A stretch of DNA of 64,000 nucleotides from an uncultured Prevotellaceae bacterium (GTDB taxonomy: Bacteria; Bacteroidota; Bacteroidia; Bacteroidales; Bacteroidaceae): positions 1 to 64,000 of the forward strand of contig CACYQO010000006.1 in NCBI GenBank assembly GCA_902776545.1. The letters run 5' to 3'. Positions 45,491 to 53,734 of this stretch are shown piece after piece. The position numbers and the translations under genes were made by a program. Position 1 is the stretch's first letter. Every line of letters begins with the position of its first letter. The notes beneath the pieces are model-generated. The model made no database searches, had not been told where the DNA came from, and saw nothing but the letters and a program-made list of their open reading frames with translations.

Positions 45491-46342
45491 TTAAATCAAC
45501 TGTCGAACACATTCAGCGAGGGATTCTTCCCAGTAGGGGATCTCGAGGCCGTAGATCTGTTTGATTTTGGTTTTGTCGAGCACGGAGTAGTGCGGACGGG
45601 CGGCGGGAGTAGGATACTCCTCGGTGTGGAGGGGACGCACGTGACAGGTGGTGATGCCGGCTATGCGGTGGATGGCCTTCGTGAAGTCGTACCACGAGAT
45701 GACGCCCTCGTTCGAGAAGTGATAGAGTCCGGGCTTCACACCCTGGTTAATGGCGGCAAAGATGGCTACAGCCAAGTCGCGGGCGTAGGTCGGCGTACCT
45801 ATCTGGTCGAAGATCACACCTAATTCCGGTTTCTCCTTACCCAGACGGATCATCGTCTTCACGAAGTTGTTGCCAAATGTGGAGTACAGCCACGCCGTAC
45901 GGATAATCATCGTCTGCTCGCATGCAACCATCACAGCCTTCTCACCATCAAGTTTCGTCGAACCATAGACGCTGTTAGGACACACGGGATCGGTCTCGAC
46001 ATACGGTGTATGGTTTGTTCCGTCGAACACGTAGTCCGTCGAGATCTGAATCATCCATCCGCCACGCTTGCCGATAGCCTCAGCCAAGTAGCCAGGTGCC
46101 ACAGCATTCAGCAAGTGGCACAACTCTTGGTTGTCCTCGGCTTTGTCCACAGCGGTATAGGCGGCACAGTTCACGATGCCGTCAATATCATTCTCGCTCA
46201 CGAACGCCTCGATGGCTTCCTTGCTGGTGATGTCCAGCTCGGCCACGTCCGTATTAAAATAGGTATGCTGGGGATTCACCTTCTCCAGCAACTGCATCTC
46301 ATTTCCCAATTGGCCATTACAACCCGTAATCAATATCTTCAT
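45491..46342 (-). CDS. rmlD: dTDP-4-dehydrorhamnose reductase
   Basis: 283 residues, extended SDR: ILITGCNGQLGNEMQLL, VNCAAYTAVDKAED, STDYVFDGT, and YGSTKLDGEKAV (Tyr-x3-Lys). Last step of dTDP-L-rhamnose synthesis; partner of rmlA at 34.9 kb. Confidence 0.95.
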   Translation of the reverse strand: MKILITGCNGQLGNEMQLLEKVNPQHTYFNTDVAELDITSKEAIEAFVSENDIDGIVNCAAYTAVDKAEDNQELCHLLNAVAPGYLAEAIGKRGGWMIQISTDYVFDGTNHTPYVETDPVCPNSVYGSTKLDGEKAVMVACEQTMIIRTAWLYSTFGNNFVKTMIRLGKEKPELGVIFDQIGTPTYARDLAVAIFAAINQGVKPGLYHFSNEGVISWYDFTKAIHRIAGITTCHVRPLHTEEYPTPAARPHYSVLDKTKIKQIYGLEIPYWEESLAECVRQLI

Positions 46343-46357
46343 ACACCTTCTTTCTTT

Positions 46358-46421
46358 GGCACGAATTACGCGAATGACGCGAATTTTCTATTCTTTCGTG
46401 TTAATTCGTGAAATTCGTGCC
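46358..46421. repeat. Intergenic hairpin, GGCACGAATT type (empty)
   Basis: Left arm from 46358 (GGCACGAATTACGCGAATGA) pairs with the right arm ending at 46421 (AATTCGTGCC); loop of 7-10 bases. It nearly touches the stop codon of the next gene. Confidence 0.85.
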
Positions 46422-46427
46422 TATTAA

Positions 46428-46973
46428 TTATTCAAATTTCAATCCTTCTTCTTTATCTTTGTGGTAATAATCGCTGAGCATGCCGATAAAAGTAGATATC
46501 TCTTTCACGGCGTGGGCCGTTTCGGGAGATATATCCTTTTTCTGCAGACGCAGCAACATCACACCATAGAGCGAGTTGAAACACGTTTCGATCTCGTTCT
46601 CCTCCTTATTTGCCCCACGATTGCGCAGTTCCACAATGAACGGCAGCACCTTGTAGTACGCCGTATTGTAGAACGGGAACTTCGGCGACTGCAACAGCTG
46701 GTCGTGCAGCTCTATCAGCATCTGCAGTGTCACCTTGTTGATCTGCAGGTGACCCTTCTCACGGCAACCCTCCTGATTCATCATCCTGATCAGATTCCCG
46801 AACCAGTCGATCTCTTCTTCCTTCTGTTCTTCCGTATAGTCAAAGCGGCTGACATACTCGTCACGGATTCTCCTCAGCGAGCAGTCGAACGCCCGTATCG
46901 TATCCTCTATCTGCCACATATAGAGCAAGTATTCCGCTATATTTTTCTTCCTCAGTTCCTGAGCAACAAACAT
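46428..46973 (-). CDS. DUF4924-like protein
   Basis: 181 residues, all-helical, no signal or membrane segment (start MFVAQELRKKNIAEYLLYMW). The pattern agrees with my memory of DUF4924, a Bacteroidetes-specific family of unknown function. It stands between rmlD and the LysE exporter on the same strand, with a 33-base TAAACTATAAAC spacer before it. Confidence 0.65.
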   Translation of the reverse strand: MFVAQELRKKNIAEYLLYMWQIEDTIRAFDCSLRRIRDEYVSRFDYTEEQKEEEIDWFGNLIRMMNQEGCREKGHLQINKVTLQMLIELHDQLLQSPKFPFYNTAYYKVLPFIVELRNRGANKEENEIETCFNSLYGVMLLRLQKKDISPETAHAVKEISTFIGMLSDYYHKDKEEGLKFE

Positions 46974-47006
46974 ATCATCTATAAACTATAAACATTAAAC
47001 TATAAA

Positions 47007-47672
47007 CTAAAAGAACCTGATCAGATTCGTCGTCAGGCCCAGCAGCATCAAGACAGAGCCGATAATCACAGCCACACCGATGATCTGATTGATGATGCGG
47101 ATGCCCGCTGTGTCGAACTTCGTACGGATGCGGTCCACGAGCCAAGTCAGTCCCCACCACCACAACAGGGCACCGCCCACGATACTGGCAAAGCCTACAA
47201 GCATCTCAAACGGATGGTCGGGCAGTACAAAAGCGAACTGGGCGTAGAGGGCCAGGAACAGGAAGATAATCAGCGGGTTGGAGAATGTCACGAGGAACGC
47301 CGTCCACGTGTTATACCACAGCGTACCCTTCTGTTGTCCAGACTTATGCATCTTCTTTGTCGGGTCACTCTTATACGTGTACAGGCCAAAGCACAACAAC
47401 ATGATACTACCACCCATTTGCAGATAGAAACGGTTCTGGTCGTTGTTAATCAGGTCCATCACGAACGACATTCCGAAGCCAGCGAAGCCAGCATACAGAA
47501 TATCGCTGACGGCAGCACCCACACCAGTGGCCATACCATACCAGCGTCCTTTGTTCAGCGTTCGCTGCACACAAAGGATGCCGACGGGTCCCATCGGAGC
47601 GCTCGCAATCATCCCGATCATCATCCCCTTGAAGATGAAATCTAATATATTAATAGGTATATGTATCGGCAT
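47007..47672 (-). CDS. LysE/RhtB-family exporter
   Basis: 221 residues from ATG at 47670-47672 with about six membrane helices and the family signature GMMIGMIASAPMGPVGILCV near the N-terminus. Exports amino acids or related small solutes; substrate unknown. An upstream in-frame start would lie within the promoter box and is rejected. Confidence 0.85.
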   Translation of the reverse strand: MPIHIPINILDFIFKGMMIGMIASAPMGPVGILCVQRTLNKGRWYGMATGVGAAVSDILYAGFAGFGMSFVMDLINNDQNRFYLQMGGSIMLLCFGLYTYKSDPTKKMHKSGQQKGTLWYNTWTAFLVTFSNPLIIFLFLALYAQFAFVLPDHPFEMLVGFASIVGGALLWWWGLTWLVDRIRTKFDTAGIRIINQIIGVAVIIGSVLMLLGLTTNLIRFF

Positions 47673-47680
47673 ATCGAGTG

Positions 47681-47688
47681 CAAAGGTA
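47681..47688 (-). promoter_or_regulatory. -7 box TACCTTTG of the LysE gene
   Basis: The box ends 8 bases before the ATG, so the mRNA should be leaderless or nearly so, as for upxY. Confidence 0.6.
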
Positions 47689-47727
47689 CAAAAATATATC
47701 GAAACGCGCAAGGAAAACGGGGATTAT

Positions 47728-49794
47728 TTAACTAATCTTGAGGCACATCATCGTGAGGTCGTCGTTGGGGGCTGCGCCGTTACGATGTTGCTTCACTTCG
47801 GCCATCAGCTTGTCGATAACCTCCTTCGCATTCTTGAAAGCGGTATGACTCAGTACTTCAACCAGACGGTCATCACCGAACTGAACCTGCTGACGATCCT
47901 CAGCCTCATTCAGTCCGTCGGTATAGACCAGCAACGGCATTCCCTTGATGGAGTCGACATGTTCTTCCTTGAACTGTAGGCCCGGCCACATGCCGATAGG
48001 TGCATTGGGCACCATCTCGAAAAATGTCCACTGACCCGTCTTGTCTTTGACTAAAGGGGGATTATGGCCGGCATTGCAGAACTCGAGGTGCCCCGTCTTC
48101 AGATCAGCCAGTCCGAGGAACATCGTGACAAACATACCCTGCTCGTTGTCCTCCACCAAGGCTGCATTCATACGGGTGGCAATCTCCGCAGGCATCATAC
48201 CCTGTGTGGCCAATGTACGGAACAGTCTTGTGGCCTGAGCCATGAAGAGCGAGGCCGGCACACCCTTGCCCGACACATCGCCAAGGGTGAAATACAGTTT
48301 GTCGCCGATAAGCAGATAGCCGTACAGGTCGCCTCCCACCTCCTTTGCAGGCTCAATCACGGCATAGATGTCCAGTCCTTCCTGATTGGGGAAGATATTC
48401 GGCACCATCGACATCTGGATATCCCTCGCGATACGCAGCTCACTCTCAATACGTTCCTTGACCGCCGTCGTCTCTTCCAGTTTGTCATAAGCCTCTTGCA
48501 GCTTTTCATGAGCATGTTCCAACCGTTTCGCAGAACGGTGACGGAAGAAGATAAAGGTCGAAAAAAACGTGATGACTAAACCTAACGCGATAAGGGCGCT
48601 GATGAGTCGCTGACGATTCATATCAGCCTGCTGATGGGCAATCTCAGCCTCTTTCCCCTGAGTGTCATAAATGGTAGCCATCTCTGCGGTTGTGCTGTTC
48701 TTCTGGAGGGTGATGGCAGAGTCGAGCACGGCCAAAATGCGTATTCCTGCGACAAGGGCGGAGTCACTGCGCCCCGCTTTGGCATTGGACATGTACTTGG
48801 GCAGCATATACAGCTGGATATTGTCGAGCGTCTCCACCATACCCATGTCGTTCAGCACCTGGTCAAGATAGCGATAATTGTCTGCGGCTTCCTTAAAACG
48901 GTGAGCAGCCACCAGATACTCGTTGGCATGAATATGTCCCGTCCCCGTCTTTGAATAGTCCGTCTTCAAAAAAGCCTGATATGCCTGAGCAGCCTCTTCT
49001 TTCTTACCCAGCCCCTGATTGGCTACGGCCCGCATGATTTCAATACGTCCCTGATACTCGTCGAAATATTCTGAGCGTGCGTCAGGACACTGTCTGTACT
49101 TATTAAGCAGCATCTCAGTACGGTCTATCCAGTAGATCGACTCTGCATAACGACGCATGTTAATATAAGCCAGACTCGTGTAGACGGTACCTACGACTGC
49201 CTCCTGGAAGCCACGGCTGGTACTGTCAGACTGCCAACGGTTGGCATAGTGACCACGGGCGGTGAGGAAACTCTCGTTGGCTTCCTTGTCTTGCCCAAGG
49301 TTCAGTTGGCAGCAACCGATGTTGTTCAACAGGATGGCATAATCGATATCGGAGCCAATACCCGTCTGATCCATCTTCTTCACGGCGGGGATAGCCACAC
49401 GGAGTGAACCTTCGTAATCGCCTCTCACCAGAAGCAACTCAGACAGACGGCGTGCCACCTTATTATAACTAAGCATATCCTCGTCACTCTTCACTTTGCT
49501 TTCAAATGCCTTCCAGTAGTACTGCTCCGACATACGATACTGCCCCTGACGGTAATAAGCCACACCACGCCAGCGATTGGCATCGAGCGGAGAAAGGTCG
49601 CCTGCTGCCTCGAAGCTGTCTACAAGTACGAGCATACGCTCATAGTTTTTCCTTACACCCACATCAAAGAGCACGCTGTCGGCATGCCCCGACCTGATGA
49701 CCTTTTCCTCGTGGTCTGACTTTCCGCATGAAAAGGCAACGACAAGGAAGAGAAACAGCGGTATTACTATATGTGTTCTTGAACTCCTTCGCAT
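47728..49794 (-). CDS. SpoIIE-family (PP2C) phosphatase with TPR sensor region
   Basis: 688 residues from ATG at 49792-49794. Lipobox-like signal (VVAFSCGKS), TPR-rich periplasmic region (about 40-380), a membrane helix (about 400-420, LISALIALGLVITFFSTFIF), a short coiled coil, and a PP2C/SpoIIE phosphatase (AKEVGGDLYGYLLIGDKLYF, GKGVPASLFMAQATRLF, NAGHNPPLV). Such proteins dephosphorylate anti-anti-sigma-like switch proteins; no such partner is adjacent. A lipid anchor combined with a membrane helix is unusual, so the signal may be a plain membrane anchor. Confidence 0.87.
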   Translation of the reverse strand: MRRSSRTHIVIPLFLFLVVAFSCGKSDHEEKVIRSGHADSVLFDVGVRKNYERMLVLVDSFEAAGDLSPLDANRWRGVAYYRQGQYRMSEQYYWKAFESKVKSDEDMLSYNKVARRLSELLLVRGDYEGSLRVAIPAVKKMDQTGIGSDIDYAILLNNIGCCQLNLGQDKEANESFLTARGHYANRWQSDSTSRGFQEAVVGTVYTSLAYINMRRYAESIYWIDRTEMLLNKYRQCPDARSEYFDEYQGRIEIMRAVANQGLGKKEEAAQAYQAFLKTDYSKTGTGHIHANEYLVAAHRFKEAADNYRYLDQVLNDMGMVETLDNIQLYMLPKYMSNAKAGRSDSALVAGIRILAVLDSAITLQKNSTTAEMATIYDTQGKEAEIAHQQADMNRQRLISALIALGLVITFFSTFIFFRHRSAKRLEHAHEKLQEAYDKLEETTAVKERIESELRIARDIQMSMVPNIFPNQEGLDIYAVIEPAKEVGGDLYGYLLIGDKLYFTLGDVSGKGVPASLFMAQATRLFRTLATQGMMPAEIATRMNAALVEDNEQGMFVTMFLGLADLKTGHLEFCNAGHNPPLVKDKTGQWTFFEMVPNAPIGMWPGLQFKEEHVDSIKGMPLLVYTDGLNEAEDRQQVQFGDDRLVEVLSHTAFKNAKEVIDKLMAEVKQHRNGAAPNDDLTMMCLKIS

Positions 49795-49818
49795 ATTAAA
49801 ATAGTCTAGAAGATGGCA

Positions 49819-49826
49819 CAAAATTA
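49819..49826 (-). promoter_or_regulatory. -7 box TAATTTTG of the SpoIIE phosphatase gene
   Basis: Minus-strand TAATTTTG 24 bases before the ATG. Confidence 0.55.
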
Positions 49827-49910
49827 CGATTTTTTTTCAATCTGACAAACATTTATCCAAATTAAATGCTAAAAAACGGGAAAAGGAGATATGATTTCAA
49901 AAATTATTCG

Positions 49911-49918
49911 TAACTTTG
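49911..49918 (+). promoter_or_regulatory. -7 box TAACTTTG of the glucokinase gene
   Basis: TAACTTTG 39 bases before the ATG at 49958; no strong -33 element. Confidence 0.6.
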
Positions 49919-49957
49919 TACCCAAATAATAGATTATAAACAAAAAACCAAAAGATT

Positions 49958-50947
49958 ATGAACGAACAGAATGCTACAATCAAGCCCTATGTAATCGGCT
50001 TGGACTTAGGAGGAACGAACTCCGTTTTCGGCATCGTGGATGCCCGTGGTGAGATCAAGGCAACGACAGCCATCAAGACCGGCACCTATGAGAAAGTGGA
50101 AGACTATGTGGACGCCTGTGTAGAGGCACTACAGGTAATTATCGACCAGGTGGGCGGCATCGAGAAAATCAAGGCTATGGGTATCGGCGCGCCTAATGGT
50201 AATTATTATAACGGTACGATCGAGTTCGCCCCGAACCTCTCTTGGGCAAAGAACGGCGTTGTGCCTCTGGCCAAGCTGTTCAGCGAGCGTCTGAACAATA
50301 TCCCCGTTGCTCTGACCAACGACGCCAACGCCGCTGCCATCGGTGAGATGGTGTACGGAGTGGCTCGTGGCATGAAGAACTTCATCGTCATCACCCTTGG
50401 TACGGGCGTCGGATCTGGTATCGTAGTGAACGGTCAGCTGCTCTACGGCCACGACGGCTTCGCAGGAGAGTTGGGTCACGTCACGATGGTTCGTGGTGCA
50501 GAGGGACGCAGTTGCGGCTGCGGACGTACAGGTTGTCTGGAGGCTTATTGTTCGGCCACGGGTGTCGCCCGTACGGCCCGTGAGCTGTTGACCAAGACAG
50601 ACCGTCCGTCTCTGCTCCGTGATATGGATCCTGAGAAGATTACCTCTCTCGACGTATCTATCGCCGCAGGCAAGGGCGACGAGCTGGCCAAGGAGATCTA
50701 TGAGTTCACAGGTAAGATGCTCGGTGAGGCTTGTGCGGACTTCGCAGCATTCTCTTCGCCTGAGGCATTCATCTTCTTCGGTGGTATGGTGAAGGCCGGT
50801 GAGCTGATTATGAAGCCCATCCGCGAAGCCTACAACAACCACGTCATGAACATCTTCAAGAACAAGGCTCAGTTCCTGGTGAGTGGTCTCGACGGTGCCT
50901 CGGCTGCCGTTCTTGGTGCCTCGGCAATCGGCTGGGAGATCCAGTAA
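49958..50947 (+). CDS. glk: ROK-family glucokinase
   Basis: 329 residues with phosphate loop VIGLDLGGTNSVFGIVD, TNDANAAAIGE, the catalytic region GHDGFAGELGHVTM and the zinc cluster CGCGRTGCLEAY. Phosphorylates glucose; other hexoses are possible in this family. It lies just upstream of the pectin locus but has its own promoter. Confidence 0.88.
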   Translation: MNEQNATIKPYVIGLDLGGTNSVFGIVDARGEIKATTAIKTGTYEKVEDYVDACVEALQVIIDQVGGIEKIKAMGIGAPNGNYYNGTIEFAPNLSWAKNGVVPLAKLFSERLNNIPVALTNDANAAAIGEMVYGVARGMKNFIVITLGTGVGSGIVVNGQLLYGHDGFAGELGHVTMVRGAEGRSCGCGRTGCLEAYCSATGVARTARELLTKTDRPSLLRDMDPEKITSLDVSIAAGKGDELAKEIYEFTGKMLGEACADFAAFSSPEAFIFFGGMVKAGELIMKPIREAYNNHVMNIFKNKAQFLVSGLDGASAAVLGASAIGWEIQ

Positions 50948-50961
50948 GGACGGTCTAAGAT

Positions 50962-51023
50962 AACGTTTACGTTGTTTTTCCGGCAATATAGTTCGTAGTA
51001 TTCACAGATTTTACGTACCTTTG
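50962..51023 (+). promoter_or_regulatory. Pectin-locus promoter with upstream element, copy 1
   Basis: AACGTTTACGTTGTTTTT (50962-50979) then GGCAATATAGTTCGTAGTAT, and the -7 box TACCTTTG at 51016-51023. The same upstream block occurs before susC at an identical distance of 54 bases to its -7 box. AACGTTTAC with its neighbours resembles a LacI- or HTCS-type operator half. Confidence 0.65.
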
Positions 51024-51062
51024 TGCGCAAATTGTGAGACTACGAACTAAATGCATTATAAA

Positions 51063-53726
51063 ATGAAGAAAAGAACCCTATGGCTCGTGCTAAGTATTCT
51101 CGTCCCCATGATGGCATCCGCCCAGAGCTGGGACGAGGCGATGTACAAGCAGATTGAACAGAGCATCCGTGAGCCGCAGTTTGCGGACAAAACTTACCCG
51201 ATCACCAAGTATGGTGCCAGTCCTGAGGCGACGGCGGCCAAGAACCAAAAGGCCATCCAGAAGGCCATCGACCAGTGCTCGAAAAAGGGCGGCGGCAAGG
51301 TCATTGTACCTGCCGGACAGAAGTTCCTTACGGGAGCCATCACGCTGAAAAGTGGCGTGAATCTCGTGGTTGAGGAGGACGCTGTGCTGGAGTTTGCCTT
51401 CGAGCCAGAGCTCTATCCGATCGTAGAGACCTCGTGGGAAGGATTGGAGTGCTTCAACCTCTCGCCCTGTGTCTATGCATTCGGTGCCAAAGACATTGCC
51501 ATCACAGGTAAGGGAACGATTGACGGTGGTGGTTCGAACGACACATGGTGGCCTTGGAACGGCAACCCCCGCTTCGGCTGGAAGGAAGGAATGATCAGTC
51601 AGCGCATCGAATCAAGGCCCCGTCTTCTGAAGAACGGCGAAGACGGCATACCTATGTATAATGAAAAAGGTGAGCGTTCGCCAGAGCGCATCTTCGGTCC
51701 TAAGGATGGTCTGAGGCCGCAACTCGTGAGTTTTAACAAGTGCGAAGGCATCCTGCTGGAAGATATCACGCTGCTGCGTTCGCCATTCTGGGTGATCCAT
51801 CCCCTCCACTCTACCGATATCACCGTCCGTCGGGTGAAGATGATCAACGACGGTCCCAACGGTGACGGCTGTGATCCGGAGTGCTGCGACCGCGTACTCA
51901 TCGAGGATTGTTTCTTCAATACTGGTGACGACTGTATCGCCATCAAGAGCGGCCGTAACCGTGACGGTAGGGAAAGGAACATGCCATCGAAGAACATCAT
52001 TATCCGACGCTGTGAGATGAAGAACGGTCACGGCGGTGTGGTTATCGGATCAGAGATCTCCGGAGGCTGCCAGAATGTATTTGCCCACGACTGTGTGATG
52101 GACTCGCCGGAACTGGAGCGTGTACTTCGCATCAAGACGAACTCCTGCCGAGGCGGTATCATCGAGAACATCAATATGAAGGACATCAAGGTGGGCGTCT
52201 GCAAAGAGAGTGTGCTGAAGATCAACCTCGACTACGAACATAATGAAGTTTGCTGCAGGGGCTTCTATCCCACCGTCCGCAATGTATATATGGAGAACGT
52301 CACAAGCGAGAAGTCCAAATACGGCGTACAGATTATCGGTCTCGACGAAGATACCTACGTCTACGATGTCCTGGTGAAGAACTGCAAGTTCAACGGCGTA
52401 CAGTCAGGTAACTTCAGAAGCGGAAAGACCCGCAACATCAACTTCGACGGGCTCTTTATCAACGGCTCACTCGTCTTAGACCAAAAGCCGTATAAGCATT
52501 ATAGCGAGTGGCTTACCTATTCGGAGATGAAGCGTGTGCCGAAAAGCTACTTGCTCGACTTTTCCTATGCTCCCAAGTGGAGCTATGTGATGGGTATCGA
52601 ACTTGAAGGCATGCTCGACACCTATCTTAAATACGGAGGCGAGGAAATCCGGAAATACTGTCAGGAATATACCGATACGATGATTTATGCCGACGGAAAG
52701 ATTCGCAACTATGACATTCTCGACTATAACCTCGACAACATCCGCACCGGCCATTTCGTCACCCGCATGTATCAGCAATGGCCCGAGGCCAAGAACCTGT
52801 TGGCCATGAAGACGATGATGAAACAGTTGGAGAACCAGCCGCGCACCATCGCAGACAAGGTGTTCTGGCACAAAGCTATCTACGCCTATCAGGTTTGGCT
52901 CGACGGCATCTTCATGGGACTGCCCTTCCGTTGCCTGACAGCGCCTATCACGGGAAGTGAAAAAGGAAAAGTGAAAAGTGAAAAATATGCTACCGCCATC
53001 TACGATGATGCTGTGAATCAGCTCGTCATCACCTACCAACGTACACTCGATCCGAAGACTGGCCTGAACCGTCATGCCTACGACGAGACACGCAACACCT
53101 TCTGGGCAGACAAGGAAACAGGTCTCTCACAGCACTGCTGGGGCCGTGCCCAGGGTTGGTACACGATGGCCCTCATTGAGGTGCTCGATGCGCTGCCCGA
53201 TAACTATGCCCGTTGCTCAGAAGTCATCGACCTGCTGACTAAGGACTTCGATGCCATCCTTAAGTGGCAGGACCAGAAGAGTGGTGTATGGTATCAGGTG
53301 ATGGACTCTCCGAGCCGTGAGGGCAATTACCTGGAGAGCACCTGCTCGGCAATGTTTACCTATGCTCTGCTGAAGGCTTACCGTAAGGGTTATGTCGACG
53401 AAAAATATCGCGATGCAGGTATCAAGGCCTATAAGGGCATCATCAACAACTTCATCCGTGTGAATGCTGACAAGACCATCTCACTCACCAATTGCTGTTC
53501 GGTAGCAGGTCTTGGTCCAGCAGCCACACCTGAGGTCATCGCTGCCATGAAGAAGGTGAACCCCAAGGGCACTGTCAATGAGAACCAGAAGCGCGACGGC
53601 AGTTATGACTATTACCTCTCTGAGCCCATCCGTGACAACGATGCCAAGGGTGTCGGTCCCTTCATCTGGGCCTCGCTCGAGATGGAGATGTTAGGCTACG
53701 ACACAACGAACACTCTAAATAATTAA
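51063..53726 (+). CDS. GH28 polygalacturonase fused to GH105 unsaturated galacturonyl hydrolase
   Basis: 887 residues from ATG at 51063 (an ATG at 51051 is an alternative). Signal peptide ending ASAQ. Residues about 30-480 are a GH28 parallel beta-helix with NTGDDCIAIKSGR (catalytic Asp pair) and NGHGGVVIGSE (catalytic His). Residues about 490-885 are a GH105 (alpha/alpha)6 barrel (WHKAIYAYQVWLDGIFMGLP, QHCWGRAQGWYTMALIEVLD). Together they cut pectin chains and remove unsaturated ends made by the pectate lyase encoded next. A lysine/serine insert (EKGKVKSEK, near 52960-52985) matches spacer repeat DNA and interrupts the GH105 part. Confidence 0.9.
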   Translation: MKKRTLWLVLSILVPMMASAQSWDEAMYKQIEQSIREPQFADKTYPITKYGASPEATAAKNQKAIQKAIDQCSKKGGGKVIVPAGQKFLTGAITLKSGVNLVVEEDAVLEFAFEPELYPIVETSWEGLECFNLSPCVYAFGAKDIAITGKGTIDGGGSNDTWWPWNGNPRFGWKEGMISQRIESRPRLLKNGEDGIPMYNEKGERSPERIFGPKDGLRPQLVSFNKCEGILLEDITLLRSPFWVIHPLHSTDITVRRVKMINDGPNGDGCDPECCDRVLIEDCFFNTGDDCIAIKSGRNRDGRERNMPSKNIIIRRCEMKNGHGGVVIGSEISGGCQNVFAHDCVMDSPELERVLRIKTNSCRGGIIENINMKDIKVGVCKESVLKINLDYEHNEVCCRGFYPTVRNVYMENVTSEKSKYGVQIIGLDEDTYVYDVLVKNCKFNGVQSGNFRSGKTRNINFDGLFINGSLVLDQKPYKHYSEWLTYSEMKRVPKSYLLDFSYAPKWSYVMGIELEGMLDTYLKYGGEEIRKYCQEYTDTMIYADGKIRNYDILDYNLDNIRTGHFVTRMYQQWPEAKNLLAMKTMMKQLENQPRTIADKVFWHKAIYAYQVWLDGIFMGLPFRCLTAPITGSEKGKVKSEKYATAIYDDAVNQLVITYQRTLDPKTGLNRHAYDETRNTFWADKETGLSQHCWGRAQGWYTMALIEVLDALPDNYARCSEVIDLLTKDFDAILKWQDQKSGVWYQVMDSPSREGNYLESTCSAMFTYALLKAYRKGYVDEKYRDAGIKAYKGIINNFIRVNADKTISLTNCCSVAGLGPAATPEVIAAMKKVNPKGTVNENQKRDGSYDYYLSEPIRDNDAKGVGPFIWASLEMEMLGYDTTNTLNN

Positions 53727-53734
53727 GACAAACA

